60,781 nt of DNA from Alkalihalobacterium elongatum. GTDB taxonomy: Bacteria > Bacillota > Bacilli > Bacillales > Bacillaceae_F. A program made the position numbers and the translations under genes. Location of the stretch: positions 1-60,781 of the forward strand of contig NZ_WMKZ01000029.1 in the NCBI RefSeq assembly GCF_019024285.1. The letters run 5' to 3'. Shown here piece after piece: positions 47,870 to 60,641 of the stretch. Every line of letters begins with the position of its first letter. Position 1 is the first letter of the stretch. Below the pieces are notes generated by a model, which was given only the letters and a program-made list of their open reading frames with translations, did not search any database and was not told the DNA's origin.

Positions 47870-49894
47870 ATGAATCGGATTTTTCGTAACACGATATTCT
47901 ATTTATTAATATTTTTAGTCATCGTTGGGATCGTTAGTGTCTTTAGCGGTGATCAAGTCGAGACGGAGCCAATGACAGTAGATGAGTTTTATCAGTATCT
48001 ACAAAATGGCGAGGTTACCAATCTTTCTTTGAAGCCTGAGCGCCAAGTGTATTTAGTCCGTGGACAGCTTACAGGTATGGCAGAAGGAGAGTTCTTCGAA
48101 ACATATATTCCTAGGGCTGAACTGGCGGTTGAGAGACTGTTTGCTGCTCAAGAAGGTGGAGTAGCTGGACCAACGTTCACGATGGAGCCTGCTGATGAGA
48201 CAAGTGGTTGGGTTACCTTTTTTACGTCAATTATTCCATTTATCATTATTTTTATCCTATTCTTCTTTTTACTAAGCCAAGCTCAAGGTGGCGGAAGCCG
48301 TGTCATGAACTTTGGTAAGAGTAAGGCGAAGATGGTTCAAGATGATAAGAAGAAAGCGAAATTTAAAGATGTTGCTGGGGCAGATGAAGAAAAACAAGAG
48401 CTTGTAGAAGTTGTTGAATTCTTAAAAGACCCTCGTAAGTTCTCTGCTATTGGGGCCCGTATTCCTAAAGGGGTTCTGTTAGTTGGACCACCAGGTACAG
48501 GTAAAACGTTACTTGCTCGAGCAGTTGCTGGTGAAGCGGGAGTTCCATTCTTCTCAATCAGTGGTTCTGACTTTGTTGAAATGTTTGTTGGGGTCGGTGC
48601 ATCACGTGTACGTGACCTATTTGAAAATGCTAAGAAAAATGCACCTTGTATCATTTTTATCGATGAGATTGATGCAGTTGGTCGTCAGCGTGGAGCGGGA
48701 CTTGGAGGCGGTCACGATGAGCGTGAGCAAACGTTAAACCAATTACTCGTTGAAATGGACGGCTTCAGTGCAAATGAAGGTATTATCATTATCGCCGCGA
48801 CAAACCGTGCCGATATTTTAGACCCTGCGTTATTACGTCCAGGACGTTTTGACCGACAAATTCTAGTCGGCCGCCCAGACGTTAAAGGACGTGAAGAAGT
48901 ATTAAAAGTACATGCGCGTAACAAACCTCTTGCTGATGATGTTGATCTAAAAGCAATTGCTGCTCGTACACCTGGTTTTTCGGGTGCTGATTTAGAAAAC
49001 CTTCTGAATGAAGCGGCTCTTGTTGCAGCGCGTCAAGATAAGAAGAAAGTAAATATGATCCATATCGAAGAGGCCATTGACCGTGTAATTGCTGGTCCAG
49101 CTAAGAAGAGCCGTGTAATCTCTGCAAAAGAGAAGAAGATTGTGGCATGGCATGAAGCAGGTCATACAGTCGTTGGTGTGAAACTTGAAAATGCAGATAT
49201 GGTTCACAAAGTAACGATCGTTCCTCGTGGTCAAGCAGGTGGCTATGCCGTAATGCTTCCTAAAGAAGATCGCTACTTTATGACGAAGCCAGAATTGCTA
49301 GATAAGATTATGGGCTTACTTGGAGGACGTGTTGCCGAGGAAATCACTTTTGGTGAAGTGAGTACTGGAGCTCATAATGACTTCCAACGTGCAACAGGTA
49401 TTGCTCGTAAGATGGTAACTGAATATGGTATGAGTGAAAAGCTTGGGCCGATGCAGTTTGGGCAAAGTTCTGGTGGGCAAGTGTTCTTAGGTCGCGATAT
49501 TCAAAATGAACAAAATTATAGTGACCAAATCGCTTATGAAATTGATCTCGAAGTTCAACGCTTTATTAAAGAATGTTATGAGCGTTGTAAGCAGATCCTT
49601 CTTGATAATAAAGATAAGCTAGATCTTGTAGCGGAAACGTTAATGGAGCTTGAAACATTAGACGCAGAGCAAATCAAATCGCTCGTTAACGAAGGGAAAC
49701 TTCCGGATAACCATCATACAGATGCGTATCGCAAACAAGAAATTAAATCTGAAACAACTCAAGATGGTGACGTAAAAGTAAATATCTCCTCTAAAAAAGG
49801 TGAGCCTGAAGCGAGAGAGGATAATGAAACAAAGCCTTCTAGCGAACAGTCAGAAAAGCCTAAATCAGAGGATGAAAATAAAACCGATAAGTAA
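47870..49894 (+). CDS. ftsH: ATP-dependent zinc metalloprotease FtsH
   Basis: 674 residues. Two membrane helices (about 7-27 and 112-132) flank an extracellular domain. The AAA+ module has GPPGTGKT (K212), the aromatic pore loop MFVG and Walker B IDEIDA. The protease site is HEAGH (428-432). The C-terminal tail is long, acidic and low in complexity. It degrades misfolded membrane proteins and sporulation inhibitors such as Spo0E. ATG at 47870 follows GGGAGGAGG. Confidence 0.98.
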   Translation: MNRIFRNTIFYLLIFLVIVGIVSVFSGDQVETEPMTVDEFYQYLQNGEVTNLSLKPERQVYLVRGQLTGMAEGEFFETYIPRAELAVERLFAAQEGGVAGPTFTMEPADETSGWVTFFTSIIPFIIIFILFFFLLSQAQGGGSRVMNFGKSKAKMVQDDKKKAKFKDVAGADEEKQELVEVVEFLKDPRKFSAIGARIPKGVLLVGPPGTGKTLLARAVAGEAGVPFFSISGSDFVEMFVGVGASRVRDLFENAKKNAPCIIFIDEIDAVGRQRGAGLGGGHDEREQTLNQLLVEMDGFSANEGIIIIAATNRADILDPALLRPGRFDRQILVGRPDVKGREEVLKVHARNKPLADDVDLKAIAARTPGFSGADLENLLNEAALVAARQDKKKVNMIHIEEAIDRVIAGPAKKSRVISAKEKKIVAWHEAGHTVVGVKLENADMVHKVTIVPRGQAGGYAVMLPKEDRYFMTKPELLDKIMGLLGGRVAEEITFGEVSTGAHNDFQRATGIARKMVTEYGMSEKLGPMQFGQSSGGQVFLGRDIQNEQNYSDQIAYEIDLEVQRFIKECYERCKQILLDNKDKLDLVAETLMELETLDAEQIKSLVNEGKLPDNHHTDAYRKQEIKSETTQDGDVKVNISSKKGEPEAREDNETKPSSEQSEKPKSEDENKTDK

Positions 49895-49898
49895 TAGG

Positions 49899-49936
49899 AA
49901 AAATAGGATGTCTTTAGACATCCTATTTTCTTTTTA
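49899..49936 (+). terminator. ftsH terminator
   Basis: AAAATAGGATGTCT pairs with AGACATCCTATTTT across a short loop (about 49900-49928), followed by CTTTTT. Confidence 0.9.
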
Positions 49937-49998
49937 AAATGATAAAATTGAGGTAAAGTAAACATACATAAACTAAAGTGAAATGTGGTGAAACAATT

Positions 49999-50784
49999 AT
50001 GATATTTGTTGTAGATGTGGGTAATACGAATATTGTTCTTGGAGTGTATGACGGTGATGAGTTAATTCATCATTGGCGTATTGCTACAAGTCGTGATAAG
50101 ACGGAAGATGAGTATGGCATGCTTGTGAAAAGTTTATTTCAGGACAGAAACCTTAGCTTAACTGAAATTGATGGAATTATCATTTCCTCTGTTGTCCCAC
50201 CCATTATGTTTGCATTAGAGAAAATGTGTAAGAAATATTTTGAGCTAGATCCTATTGTTATTGGACCAGGCATTAAAACAGGTCTTAATATTAAATATGA
50301 AAATCCTCGTGAAGTCGGTGCTGACCGAATCGTCAACGCAGTTTCCGCTATTCATTTATATGGAAGCCCTTTAATTATCGTTGATTTTGGTACAGCAACA
50401 ACATTTTGCTACATAAATGAGGAAAAACAGTATATGGGTGGTGCCATTGCGCCAGGAGTCGGTATATCGACAGAAGCCCTTTATACAAGAGCCTCTAAGC
50501 TTCCACGTATTGAAATCTCAAAGCCTCCTTCAGTGGTTGGAAAGAATACAGTAAATGCGATGCAAGCAGGAATATATTATGGATATATTGGACAAGTTGA
50601 TGAAATCGTAAGAAGAATGAAAGAGCAATCGTCAGTAGAACCTAAAGTAATTGCTACAGGTGGATTAGCACCTCTTATAGGTAAAGAATCTAGAACGATA
50701 GATATTGTAGATCCATTTTTAACTCTAAAAGGTTTACAGATGATTTATTTGAAAAACGCTAGGAAGGAAGAAGAGTATGAGTGA
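49999..50784 (+). CDS. coaX: type III pantothenate kinase
   Basis: 261 residues of the ASKHA fold. It phosphorylates pantothenate, the first step of CoA synthesis. [10 protein letters not shown] at the N-terminus, [11 protein letters not shown] and VDFGTATTF are the three family motifs. ATG at 49999 follows a GTGGTGA site; the in-frame ATG at 49978 is less well placed. It overlaps hslO by 8 nt. Confidence 0.97.
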   Translation: MIFVVDVGNTNIVLGVYDGDELIHHWRIATSRDKTEDEYGMLVKSLFQDRNLSLTEIDGIIISSVVPPIMFALEKMCKKYFELDPIVIGPGIKTGLNIKYENPREVGADRIVNAVSAIHLYGSPLIIVDFGTATTFCYINEEKQYMGGAIAPGVGISTEALYTRASKLPRIEISKPPSVVGKNTVNAMQAGIYYGYIGQVDEIVRRMKEQSSVEPKVIATGGLAPLIGKESRTIDIVDPFLTLKGLQMIYLKNARKEEEYE

Positions 50785-51661
50785 TTATCTTGTTCGCGCA
50801 TTGGCCTTTGATGGAAAGGTTAGAGCCTATGCGACACGAACGACCGCAATGATTGATGAAGCAGCTAAAAGACAAGACACCTGGCCTACTGCATCTGCTG
50901 CATTAGGAAGAGCAATGACAGCAGCAACAATGATGGGTGCGATGTTAAAAGGTGATGCAAAAATTACTGTGAAAATCGAAGGTGACGGTCCTATTGGCTA
51001 TATCATCGTCGATACAAATGCTCAAGGTGAAACAAGAGGCTACGTAAAAAATCCTCACGTACACTTTGATTTAAATCAACAAGGAAAATTAGATGTTGCA
51101 CGGGCAGTAGGAACGAATGGCCAACTTTCGGTCGTAAAGGATTTAGGACTTAGAGATTATTTTACAGGTAGCATTCCGCTTATTTCTGGGGAATTAGGCG
51201 AGGATTTTACTTATTATTTTGTAACCTCTGAACAAATTCCGTCAGCTGTTGGTGTAGGGGTGCTCGTAAACCCTGACCATTCTATATTAGCTTCAGGTGG
51301 ATTTATTCTGCAAATGATGCCAGGAGCTGGAGATGACGTTATCAATTTTATTGAAAATCGCTTAAGTGAAATTCCCCCAATTTCTAAATTAATTGAAGCG
51401 GGAAAAAGTCCTGAAGAAATTTTAGAGGAACTGCTCGGAAAAGATAACTTAAAAATTCTTGATCATATGGACGTTAAATTCTCCTGTACTTGTTCAAAGG
51501 AAAGATTTGAAACTGCGATCATTAGCTTAGGTGCAGAGGAGATTAAAGGAATGATTGAGGAAGAAGGCCAAGCCGAAACACGCTGTAATTTCTGTAATGA
51601 AACATATCTATTCACAAAGGAAGAATTAGAGAAATTATTAGAGGAAACAGGCAAGCGGTAA
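50777..51661 (+). CDS. hslO: redox-regulated chaperonin Hsp33
   Basis: 294 residues. The C-terminal zinc switch is intact: CxC (C237/C239) and CxxC (C270/C273). Zinc keeps the chaperone off; oxidation to disulfides turns it on during oxidative stress. AGGAAGGAAGAAG precedes the ATG. It is coupled to coaX by overlap and precedes cysK as in many Bacillus. Confidence 0.97.
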   Translation: MSDYLVRALAFDGKVRAYATRTTAMIDEAAKRQDTWPTASAALGRAMTAATMMGAMLKGDAKITVKIEGDGPIGYIIVDTNAQGETRGYVKNPHVHFDLNQQGKLDVARAVGTNGQLSVVKDLGLRDYFTGSIPLISGELGEDFTYYFVTSEQIPSAVGVGVLVNPDHSILASGGFILQMMPGAGDDVINFIENRLSEIPPISKLIEAGKSPEEILEELLGKDNLKILDHMDVKFSCTCSKERFETAIISLGAEEIKGMIEEEGQAETRCNFCNETYLFTKEELEKLLEETGKR

Positions 51662-51688
51662 GAGAGTTAAAATTATCAAAAAAATTCG

Positions 51689-51717
51689 TTGACTAAATGG
51701 AAATCATTTGCTACTAT
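51689..51717 (+). promoter_or_regulatory. sigma-A promoter of cysK
   Basis: TTGACT (51689-51694), 17 nt, TACTAT (51712-51717), about 55 nt upstream of the cysK ATG. I could not identify a CymR site with confidence. Confidence 0.75.
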
Positions 51718-51771
51718 AATCTTAACAAAACCAATGAATTTACTCGGTATTAACGAAAGGGGAAGTTAAAT

Positions 51772-52695
51772 ATGCGTGTAGCAAATTCAATTACAGAATT
51801 AATTGGTCAAACGCCATTAGTGAAATTAAACAGAATCGTACCTGAAGGGTCTGCAGATATTTATTTAAAGCTTGAATACTTTAATCCTGGAAGCAGTGTA
51901 AAAGATCGTATTGCTTTAGCGATGATTGAAGCTGCTGAGAGAGATGGTCGATTAAAGAAAGATGATATCATTGTTGAGCCGACTAGTGGAAACACAGGAA
52001 TCGGGTTGGCGATGGTTGCAGCTGCTAAAGGTTATAGAACAAAGCTAGTTATGCCAGAAACGATGAGTATGGAGCGTCGTAACCTTTTAAGAGCTTACGG
52101 TGCAGAATTAGTGCTTACTCCTGGACCAGAAGGAATGGGTGGTGCTATTCGTAAAGCAACAGAGCTATCAAAAGAAGACGGTCACTTTATGCCACAACAA
52201 TTCGAAAATGAAGCGAACCCTGAAATCCATCGTGAAACTACGGGCCGTGAGCTTTTAGAGCAAGTAGAAGGTAGTGTTGATGCATTTATTTCAGGTATCG
52301 GAACAGGCGGAACGATTACAGGTGCAGGTGGGTTGCTAAAAGAAAACTTCCCTGAACTTAAAATTTATGCAGTCGAGCCAGCAGACTCTCCAGTTTTATC
52401 TGGAGGTAAGCCAGGACCTCACAAAATCCAAGGAATTGGTGCTGGGTTTGTACCTTCTATTCTAAACACAAATGTTTATGATGAGGTTATTCAAGTGTCA
52501 AATGATCAAGCATTTGAATATGCACGCCGCGCCGGCCGTGAAGAAGGGATTTTAGGTGGTATTTCTTCTGGGGCAGCGATTTATGCAGCTCTACAAGTTG
52601 CAGAAAAATTAGGTGCAGGTAAAAAGGTTGTTGCTATTATTCCAAGTAATGGTGAGCGTTACCTTTCAACACCACTATATCAATTTGATGAATAA
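51772..52695 (+). CDS. cysK: cysteine synthase A
   Basis: 307 residues, a fold-type II PLP enzyme making cysteine from O-acetylserine and sulfide. The PLP lysine is K44 in [19 protein letters not shown] binds substrate, GTGGT binds the phosphate, and GGISSGA closes the site. GAAAGGGGAAG precedes the ATG. It is monocistronic, with its own promoter and terminator. Confidence 0.98.
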   Translation: MRVANSITELIGQTPLVKLNRIVPEGSADIYLKLEYFNPGSSVKDRIALAMIEAAERDGRLKKDDIIVEPTSGNTGIGLAMVAAAKGYRTKLVMPETMSMERRNLLRAYGAELVLTPGPEGMGGAIRKATELSKEDGHFMPQQFENEANPEIHRETTGRELLEQVEGSVDAFISGIGTGGTITGAGGLLKENFPELKIYAVEPADSPVLSGGKPGPHKIQGIGAGFVPSILNTNVYDEVIQVSNDQAFEYARRAGREEGILGGISSGAAIYAALQVAEKLGAGKKVVAIIPSNGERYLSTPLYQFDE

Positions 52696-52710
52696 ACCAG
52701 AGTATGAGCT

Positions 52711-52744
52711 AGAGGCTGACATCTATAAGTCAGCCTCTTTTTTT
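52711..52744 (+). terminator. cysK terminator, compact member of the AGGCTGAC family
   Basis: AGAGGCTGAC (52711-52720) pairs perfectly with GTCAGCCTCT (52729-52738) around an 8-nt loop, followed by a T-run. Confidence 0.93.
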
Positions 52745-52870
52745 CTAGTTCACATTTGCATACGTTTGTAAGTAAGGACTTCGGCTTTTCGTATACTAGA
52801 AATTGTTGTAGAATAAACGTTAAGAAAAATGGTTTGAAATCATTCGCCATTAATGAGGAGAGTGAGTGTA

Positions 52871-54310
52871 TTGCTTCAAGACAATTCGATAAACAACCAG
52901 CAAGTGTTGACAGCGAAAATCCCATTAAGTGAAAGCGTTTGGTTTCATCAGTATAAGCAGCTTTCAAAAGAGGAGCCATATCATGTCTTATTAGAGAGTG
53001 GTAGAGCTGGTCGATACCACATTATTGGATTAAATCCGATAGCCATTTTGAAAGGAAAAGGTCAAGAATTAATTATTGAACATAATGGACAAACGGTTAC
53101 CCAAACAGGTGATCTCCTTACAAATATGAGAGCATGGATGGAGAAGCAGCATCGCGCATATTGCCATGATGGTACTCCATTTCAGGGTGGTGCGATTGGA
53201 TATATTAGCTATGATCTCGTAAGGCAAATTGAGAAGCTTCCTAATGATGCAGAAGATGATTTAGGAATGGAAGAACTGTACTTCTTAGTTTTTGACGATG
53301 TTTTTGTTTATGACATCGAGAACGAGGAACTCACAATAATCGTGCATTGCACTAAAAATGAGCGAGAAAATGCTTTACAGCGTATAGAACACTATAAAAC
53401 AGCATGGATACAGCCGATCGATGAATGGAAATGGCAGTCTAAAAAGGAAAAGGGTGGAGAGCAGTGGAGTGCCTCTTTATCCGAAATAGAGTTTGCAGAG
53501 GCTGTTGAAAGAATTCAAGAGTATATTGCGGCTGGTGATGTTTTTCAAGTGAACCTGTCTGTTCGTCAGGCTAAACCTTTATTGACAGAGCCGCTCCATA
53601 TATATGAAAAATTACGTGAAGTAAATCCTTCTCCTTATATGTCTTATTTTCATACCCCTGACTTTCAATTAACTAGTGGTTCACCAGAGCTTTTAGTAAA
53701 AAAAGCAGGTGATGAGGTGAGTACACGACCGATTGCAGGAACGAGATCGAGAGGAAAGACAGAAGAAGAAGACGAAAGAAATGCTAAAATGCTCATTGAA
53801 AACGAGAAAGAACGCGCCGAGCATATAATGCTTGTCGACCTAGAGCGAAATGATCTAGGAAGAGTATGTGAGTTCGGTACAGTTGAAGTAGATGAATTAA
53901 TGGTCATTGAAAAGTACTCCCATGTGATGCATATCGTTTCTAATGTGAAAGGAAAGCTTACTAAAGGAAAAGACGCTTATGACATTATTCGCGCAACGTT
54001 CCCAGGTGGTACGATTACAGGGGCACCTAAAGTAAGAACGATGGAGATCATTGAAGAGTTAGAACCTGTGAGAAGAGGAATTTATACCGGTTCAATTGGA
54101 TGGATCGGTTATAATGGAGATATGGAACTCAATATTGTCATTCGTACACTGCTTTCAAAAGACAGAATGGCCTATGTACAGGCTGGAGCAGGAATTGTTA
54201 TTGACTCAAATCCACAACATGAGTATAAAGAATCATTAAAGAAAGCAACCGCACTATGGCGTGCGAAAGAGTTGAGTGAAGAAGAGGTTAGTAAAGAAAA
54301 AGTGAAGTAG
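52871..54310 (+). CDS. pabB: aminodeoxychorismate synthase component I
   Basis: 479 residues of the chorismate-binding family. It converts chorismate and ammonia (from PabA) to 4-amino-4-deoxychorismate. RPIAGTRSRGKTEEEDERNA, ERAEHIMLVDLERNDLGR and FPGGTITGAPK are the core motifs. I chose TTG at 52871, 10 nt after GAGGAG; ATG at 52853 overlaps that site. First gene of the folate operon. Confidence 0.95.
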   Translation: MLQDNSINNQQVLTAKIPLSESVWFHQYKQLSKEEPYHVLLESGRAGRYHIIGLNPIAILKGKGQELIIEHNGQTVTQTGDLLTNMRAWMEKQHRAYCHDGTPFQGGAIGYISYDLVRQIEKLPNDAEDDLGMEELYFLVFDDVFVYDIENEELTIIVHCTKNERENALQRIEHYKTAWIQPIDEWKWQSKKEKGGEQWSASLSEIEFAEAVERIQEYIAAGDVFQVNLSVRQAKPLLTEPLHIYEKLREVNPSPYMSYFHTPDFQLTSGSPELLVKKAGDEVSTRPIAGTRSRGKTEEEDERNAKMLIENEKERAEHIMLVDLERNDLGRVCEFGTVEVDELMVIEKYSHVMHIVSNVKGKLTKGKDAYDIIRATFPGGTITGAPKVRTMEIIEELEPVRRGIYTGSIGWIGYNGDMELNIVIRTLLSKDRMAYVQAGAGIVIDSNPQHEYKESLKKATALWRAKELSEEEVSKEKVK

Positions 54311-54328
54311 AGCTGAGGAGGAATAGTA

Positions 54329-54925
54329 ATGATTTTAATGATTGATAACTACGATTCATTTACGTACAATTTAGTGCAGTATTTAGGGGAAATGGGCGAA
54401 GAACTAGTCGTTAGACGAAACGATGAAATTACCCTTGCAGAAATCGAGGAACTGAATCCAGATTACTTAATGATTTCCCCAGGACCATGTAGTCCTAATG
54501 AAGCGGGAATTAGTTTAGAAGCAATTGAATATTTTGCTGGTAAAATACCAATTTTTGGAGTTTGTTTAGGTCATCAATCGATTGGGCAAGTATTTGGTGG
54601 AAAAGTGATTCGAGCGGAACGGTTAATGCATGGAAAGACGTCACAAATCACTCATAATGAAAAGACGATTTTCAAAGGAGTAGAATCACCGTTTACAGCG
54701 ACAAGATACCATTCATTAATCGTTGAGAGGGAAACGTTCCCAGAGTGTTTAGAAATTACTGCAGAAACGAGTGAGGGAGAAATTATGGCCCTTCGTCATA
54801 AAACTCTTCCAATTGAGGGTGTTCAATTTCATCCAGAATCAATTATGACTGAAGCAGGGAAACTTCTACTCCGTAATTTTATTGAATGTTATAAGGGACG
54901 ATCTTCAACATGTACATCTATGTAA
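54329..54925 (+). CDS. pabA: aminodeoxychorismate synthase component II (glutamine amidotransferase)
   Basis: 198 residues, class I glutamine amidotransferase. The nucleophile is the cysteine of [10 protein letters not shown], and the partner His/Glu lie in HPESIMT. In B. subtilis the same protein also serves anthranilate synthase (TrpG role). GAGGAGGAAT precedes the ATG. Its end overlaps pabC by 16 nt. Confidence 0.97.
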   Translation: MILMIDNYDSFTYNLVQYLGEMGEELVVRRNDEITLAEIEELNPDYLMISPGPCSPNEAGISLEAIEYFAGKIPIFGVCLGHQSIGQVFGGKVIRAERLMHGKTSQITHNEKTIFKGVESPFTATRYHSLIVERETFPECLEITAETSEGEIMALRHKTLPIEGVQFHPESIMTEAGKLLLRNFIECYKGRSSTCTSM

Positions 54926-55782
54926 ATGGTGAATATGTGAAGCCAGAAGATGCACAAATTTCTATTTTTGATCATGGCTTTATGTATGGGTTAGGTGTTT
55001 TTGAAACGTTTCGTATTTATGACGGTCATCCATTCTTGGTGGATGACCATTTTCATCGCTTAAGTAGAAGTTTGGAACAATTGTCTGTTCAATGGAATTG
55101 GAATAAGGACGATATACTAGGTGTTTTGAACACGTTAATAGAAAAAAACAATTTACAGAATGCGTATGTTAGGTGGAATGTTTCTGCAGGTGTCGGTCCA
55201 TTAGGACTACAGATTGACCCTTATGAAAAGCCTTCAACGATCGTCTATGTAAAGCCAATACCAGAATCGATGTCGACTGTTAAACGTGGTGTTATTTTAA
55301 AAACGGAACGGAATACCCCTGAAGGAAATGAAAGACTAAAATCACACCATTACTTAAATAACATTATTGGCAAAAAGGAAATTGGCTCTGATCCAAATGT
55401 AGAAGGAATTTTCCTGACAAAAGAAGGTTTTCTTGCAGAAGGAATTGTCTCTAATCTTTTCTGGGTAAAGGATAATATTGTTTATACACCTACGGTTAAA
55501 ACGGGAATACTAAATGGAGTAACCAGGCAGTTTATTATGGCGTTATTACATCAACTAGGGATTGAATGTAAGGAAGGGTATTACGAAAGTGTGGAGCTGT
55601 ATAAGGCAGATGAAGCTTTTGTCACTAATTCAATCCAGGAAGTCGTATCCCTTTCTGAAGTTGATGGTAAGACTAATTACAATAGCCTTACGTCTTTAAG
55701 TGCTAAGTTACAAAAACATTATTCTATATTAAGAAAACAACTTAACAGTCGGAACGAATTATATAAAAAGGAGTTAAGTTGA
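54910..55782 (+). CDS. pabC: 4-amino-4-deoxychorismate lyase
   Basis: 290 residues, fold-type IV PLP enzyme. It releases p-aminobenzoate and pyruvate. [15 protein letters not shown] at the N-terminus, the lysine in [10 protein letters not shown] and [10 protein letters not shown] are typical. ATG at 54910 lies inside pabA. folP starts 1 nt after its stop. Confidence 0.96.
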   Translation: MYIYVNGEYVKPEDAQISIFDHGFMYGLGVFETFRIYDGHPFLVDDHFHRLSRSLEQLSVQWNWNKDDILGVLNTLIEKNNLQNAYVRWNVSAGVGPLGLQIDPYEKPSTIVYVKPIPESMSTVKRGVILKTERNTPEGNERLKSHHYLNNIIGKKEIGSDPNVEGIFLTKEGFLAEGIVSNLFWVKDNIVYTPTVKTGILNGVTRQFIMALLHQLGIECKEGYYESVELYKADEAFVTNSIQEVVSLSEVDGKTNYNSLTSLSAKLQKHYSILRKQLNSRNELYKKELS

Positions 55783-55783
55783 T

Positions 55784-56611
55784 ATGTCAGTTCAAATAAA
55801 ACCAACTAAAGTTAAGGCTTCTCAATTTTTAAATGAAACTGTTGTAATGGGAATTTTAAATGCGACCCCTGATTCATTTTCTGATGGCGGGCAGTTTAAT
55901 GAAGTTGAAACTGCTTTATACCATGCAAAAGAAATGATAAAGGATGGGGCTAAAATTATTGATATTGGTGGAGAGTCAACAAGACCAGGTGCAGAAAAGG
56001 TTGAGCAAGGTGAAGAACTGAAAAGAGTACTTCCAATCATTTCTGCTATTGCTGAAGAGGTCGATGTTCCGATTTCCATTGATACGTACAAAAGTGAAGT
56101 GGCTAGACAAGCTATAGAAGCTGGGGCTTCGATAATTAACGATGTATGGGGAGCGAAGGCTGATCCTATGATGGCTGAAGTTGCAGCGTCTTATGATGTA
56201 CCGATTATCCTTATGCATAATCGTACCAATAAAAACTACACCAACCTACTAGAAGATATGAAGAGGGATCTAGAGGAAAGTATCAATATATGCCATCGCG
56301 CTGGAGTTAGTGACGATCAAATCATCTTAGATCCGGGTATTGGCTTTGCTAAAACATACGAGAACAACCTTGAGGTTATGAGAAGATTAGATGAAATTGT
56401 AGATCTTGGTTACCCTGTTCTCTTAGGAACGTCACGAAAATCTTTTATTGCAAAGGCTTTAGACCTCCCTGTCGATGAGCGTGTAGAAGGAACCGGGGCT
56501 ACAGTTTGCCTCGGTGTTGCAAAAGGGTGCCAAATTGTTAGAGTTCATGATGTTTTAGAAATGAGTCGAATGGTAAAAATGATGGATGCGATGTTAGGGA
56601 AAGGTGTATAA
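55784..56611 (+). CDS. folP: dihydropteroate synthase
   Basis: 275 residues (Sul in B. subtilis), TIM barrel. It joins p-aminobenzoate to dihydropterin pyrophosphate and is the sulfonamide target. MGILNATPDSFSDGG and IDIGGESTRPGA are the two PROSITE-type signatures; LGTSRKSF contains the pABA-site residues. AAAAGGAGTT precedes the ATG. Confidence 0.98.
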   Translation: MSVQIKPTKVKASQFLNETVVMGILNATPDSFSDGGQFNEVETALYHAKEMIKDGAKIIDIGGESTRPGAEKVEQGEELKRVLPIISAIAEEVDVPISIDTYKSEVARQAIEAGASIINDVWGAKADPMMAEVAASYDVPIILMHNRTNKNYTNLLEDMKRDLEESINICHRAGVSDDQIILDPGIGFAKTYENNLEVMRRLDEIVDLGYPVLLGTSRKSFIAKALDLPVDERVEGTGATVCLGVAKGCQIVRVHDVLEMSRMVKMMDAMLGKGV

Positions 56612-56612
56612 A

Positions 56613-56981
56613 ATGGATAAAATTATTATCGATCAGATGCAATTTTATGGATATCATGGTGTATACGCAGAAGAAAACAAACTAGGCCAAAGGTTTAAGG
56701 TTGATGCAACTTTACTGTTGGACTTAAAAAATGCAGGGATGAAGGATGATCTAACTCAAACTGTTAATTATGCAGAAGTGTATAAAATCACAAAAAAGAT
56801 TGTTGAAGAACAAACGTACAAATTAGTTGAAACGATCGCGGAAAGAATTTGTTCGGAAATTCTTAATTCTTTCCCCATTGTTGAGTCATGTACGATAAAA
56901 GTCATAAAGCCAGACCCACCAATTAATGGTCATTATCATTCAGTAGCAGTAGAAATTACAAGGAGTCGAAGTAGTGAGTAA
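56613..56981 (+). CDS. folB: dihydroneopterin aldolase
   Basis: 122 residues. It cleaves dihydroneopterin to 6-hydroxymethyl-dihydropterin. MDKIIIDQMQFYGYHGVYAEE holds the active-site region (the full motif spans about residues 5-25) and DLTQTVNYAEVY follows. I use ATG 56613, just after the folP stop; GTG 56604 inside folP is possible. It overlaps folK by 8 nt. Confidence 0.97.
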   Translation: MDKIIIDQMQFYGYHGVYAEENKLGQRFKVDATLLLDLKNAGMKDDLTQTVNYAEVYKITKKIVEEQTYKLVETIAERICSEILNSFPIVESCTIKVIKPDPPINGHYHSVAVEITRSRSSE

Positions 56982-57501
56982 TATTGCATATATTGGATTA
57001 GGTTCCAACATGGGTATTCGAGAAGATTACCTTCTATTAGGCCTTAAAGCATTGAACAATGAAAATGGAATCGAAATAAAGAGTGTTTCCTCCATATATG
57101 AAACTGACCCAGTTGGATATTTAGATCAGCAGGATTTTCTTAATATGGTTGTTGAAGTTTCAACCACATATAAGCCTGAACAACTATTAGAAATCACCCA
57201 AAAAATAGAAAGTAAGGCAAAAAAAAATACCCCTGTTCGTTGGGGTCCGAGAACTTTAGACCTTGACATTTTACTCTATAATCAAGAAAATATTAAGATG
57301 GATGATTTACTTATTCCTCACCCAAGAATGAGTGAGAGAAGTTTTGTCATCATTCCGTTAATGGAGTTAAACCCTCAATTGATGCTGCCTCACGAGCAGG
57401 AAACAGTTTCGGAGATCTATAGAAGGTTAACAGATAAAGAAGGTGTTAGATTATGGAAAACGAACAATGGGGTAGGAGAATACGGGCTTTTCGAAAGTTG
57501 A
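56974..57501 (+). CDS. folK: HPPK, 6-hydroxymethyl-dihydropterin pyrophosphokinase
   Basis: 175 residues. It transfers pyrophosphate from ATP to 6-hydroxymethyl-dihydropterin, giving the FolP substrate. YIGLGSNMGIRE, VSSIYETDPVGY and the signature RWGPRTLDLDILLY are present. GTG at 56974 follows AAGGAGTCG inside folB. Its end overlaps yazB by 49 nt. Confidence 0.97.
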   Translation: MSNIAYIGLGSNMGIREDYLLLGLKALNNENGIEIKSVSSIYETDPVGYLDQQDFLNMVVEVSTTYKPEQLLEITQKIESKAKKNTPVRWGPRTLDLDILLYNQENIKMDDLLIPHPRMSERSFVIIPLMELNPQLMLPHEQETVSEIYRRLTDKEGVRLWKTNNGVGEYGLFES

Positions 57502-57656
57502 AAGGTTACACCCAAGAATCATTTGCCCACGCTATAGGCGTTTCAATTTCAGTATTAGGGGAAGTCGAAAGAGGAACGAGGGTACCAACGGAAGAATTAC
57601 TAGAAAAAGTTGCTGATGCTTTACAAATTAGTATAGATGAATTGATTGCAAAATAG
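57453..57656 (+). CDS. yazB: XRE-family helix-turn-helix protein YazB
   Basis: 67 residues, essentially one Cro/C1-type HTH domain (GRRIRAFRKLKGYTQESFAHA, then GVSISVLGEVERGTRVPTEE). It probably binds DNA; its target is unknown. The ATG lies within folK, in another frame, as in B. subtilis, and dusB follows after 28 nt. Confidence 0.93.
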   Translation: MENEQWGRRIRAFRKLKGYTQESFAHAIGVSISVLGEVERGTRVPTEELLEKVADALQISIDELIAK

Positions 57657-57684
57657 ATAATTTAAAATGATGGAGGTGAAAGTG

Positions 57685-58683
57685 ATGTTGAAGATTGGTG
57701 ATATTAAAATGAAAAACCAAGTAGTTTTAGCACCGATGGCAGGAGTATGTAACCCAGCCTTTCGTTTAATAGCTAAAGAATTTGGTGCAGGGCTTGTTTG
57801 TGCAGAAATGGTAAGTGATAAAGCTATTTTACACAAAAATGAAAAGTCATTGAGTATGTTATATGTAGATGAGCGGGAAAAACCTTTAAGCTTACAAATC
57901 TTCGGTGGAGAAAAAGAAACGTTAGTCGAAGCCGCTAAGTTTGTAGATCAAAACACGAATGCAGATATTATTGATATAAATATGGGATGTCCAGTACCGA
58001 AAATCACAAAATGTGACGCTGGAGCAAGGTGGTTACTTGATCCTAATAAGATTTATGAGATGGTTTCGGCTGTAGTTGATGCAGTTGAAAAACCTGTAAC
58101 GGTAAAAATGCGGATCGGTTGGGATGAGGAACATATTTTTGCAATTGAAAACGCGCGTGCAGTCGAACGTGCAGGCGGTAAAGCTGTCGCGGTACACGGG
58201 CGCACTCGTGTTCAAATGTATGAAGGTGTAGCAAATTGGGATATCATTAAAGAAGTGAAGGAATCTGTCAGCATTCCTGTTATCGGTAATGGTGATGTTA
58301 AAACACCTGAAGATGCAAGACGTATGTTAGATACAACAGGTGTTGACGGTGTAATGATAGGAAGAGCTGCACTCGGAAATCCATGGATGCTTTACAGAAC
58401 AGTGCATTTCTTAGAAACGGGTGAATTACCAGGTGACCCAACACCACGCGAAAAAATTGATGTATGTATGCTACACTTAGATCGTTTAATTGCATTAAAA
58501 GGTGAAAGAGTGGCTGTACGTGAAATGAGAAAGCATGCAGCGTGGTATTTAAAAGGGATGCGAGGCAACTCAAAAGTGCGAGAGCAAATTAATTACTTTG
58601 AAACGCGTGACGATGTTTACAACTCTCTATATGGTTATATTGATGAAGTTGAAGCCACAATGAACGCTGTTGAAGTAGGCTAA
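57685..58683 (+). CDS. dusB: tRNA-dihydrouridine synthase
   Basis: 332 residues (YacF in B. subtilis), an FMN TIM barrel that reduces uridines in tRNA D-loops. VLAPMAGVCNPAFR, DINMGCPVPKITKCDAGA (with the catalytic cysteine) and VIGNGDV are typical. ATG at 57685 follows TGGAGGTGA; ATG 57667 lies upstream of that site. Last gene of the folate operon. Confidence 0.97.
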   Translation: MLKIGDIKMKNQVVLAPMAGVCNPAFRLIAKEFGAGLVCAEMVSDKAILHKNEKSLSMLYVDEREKPLSLQIFGGEKETLVEAAKFVDQNTNADIIDINMGCPVPKITKCDAGARWLLDPNKIYEMVSAVVDAVEKPVTVKMRIGWDEEHIFAIENARAVERAGGKAVAVHGRTRVQMYEGVANWDIIKEVKESVSIPVIGNGDVKTPEDARRMLDTTGVDGVMIGRAALGNPWMLYRTVHFLETGELPGDPTPREKIDVCMLHLDRLIALKGERVAVREMRKHAAWYLKGMRGNSKVREQINYFETRDDVYNSLYGYIDEVEATMNAVEVG

Positions 58684-58736
58684 GATAGTTGACTTTATCA
58701 TTTTACTTTTCTATAATTCGTCTGAGTTGATAACGC

Positions 58737-58764
58737 ACTGCCAGTATATACTGGCAGTTTTTCT
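58737..58764 (+). terminator. dusB terminator
   Basis: ACTGCCAGTATA pairs with TATACTGGCAGT (palindromic stem 58737-58758), followed by TTTTCT. Confidence 0.92.
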
Positions 58765-58831
58765 ACATATAAGCAAAGTTTAGAACCTCTGCCTATGTTG
58801 CGGAGCTACATATGATACATATCATTGATAA

Positions 58832-60379
<1,548 letters not shown>

Positions 60380-60388
60380 AATAGTTTA

Positions 60389-60476
60389 AACTAAGAGTGT
60401 CTATCACCTCCTACCATAGTTATCGCTTCATTTTGAGATGTATAGCATGATGAGGATATGGGCACTCTTTTTTTAT
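60389..60476 (+). terminator. long hairpin terminator after lysS
   Basis: AAGAGTG near 60393 pairs with CACTCTT at about 60463-60469, followed by a run of Ts; partial pairing inside. It resembles the long AGGCTGAC elements in layout but has a different end sequence. Confidence 0.7.
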
Positions 60477-60641
60477 GTGACAATTGTTGAGTTGATGGTA
60501 GGGATTGCGAGAAAGGAATAAAATATTTTGCTTTTCCTTAAAATTACTCTTTATTTTTTTTCGACAATCAGTATAATAAATATCAGGCATTATTTTGTAG
60601 ACATTAATTGAAATTTGTTGAATAAAAAATAAAAATTAGTG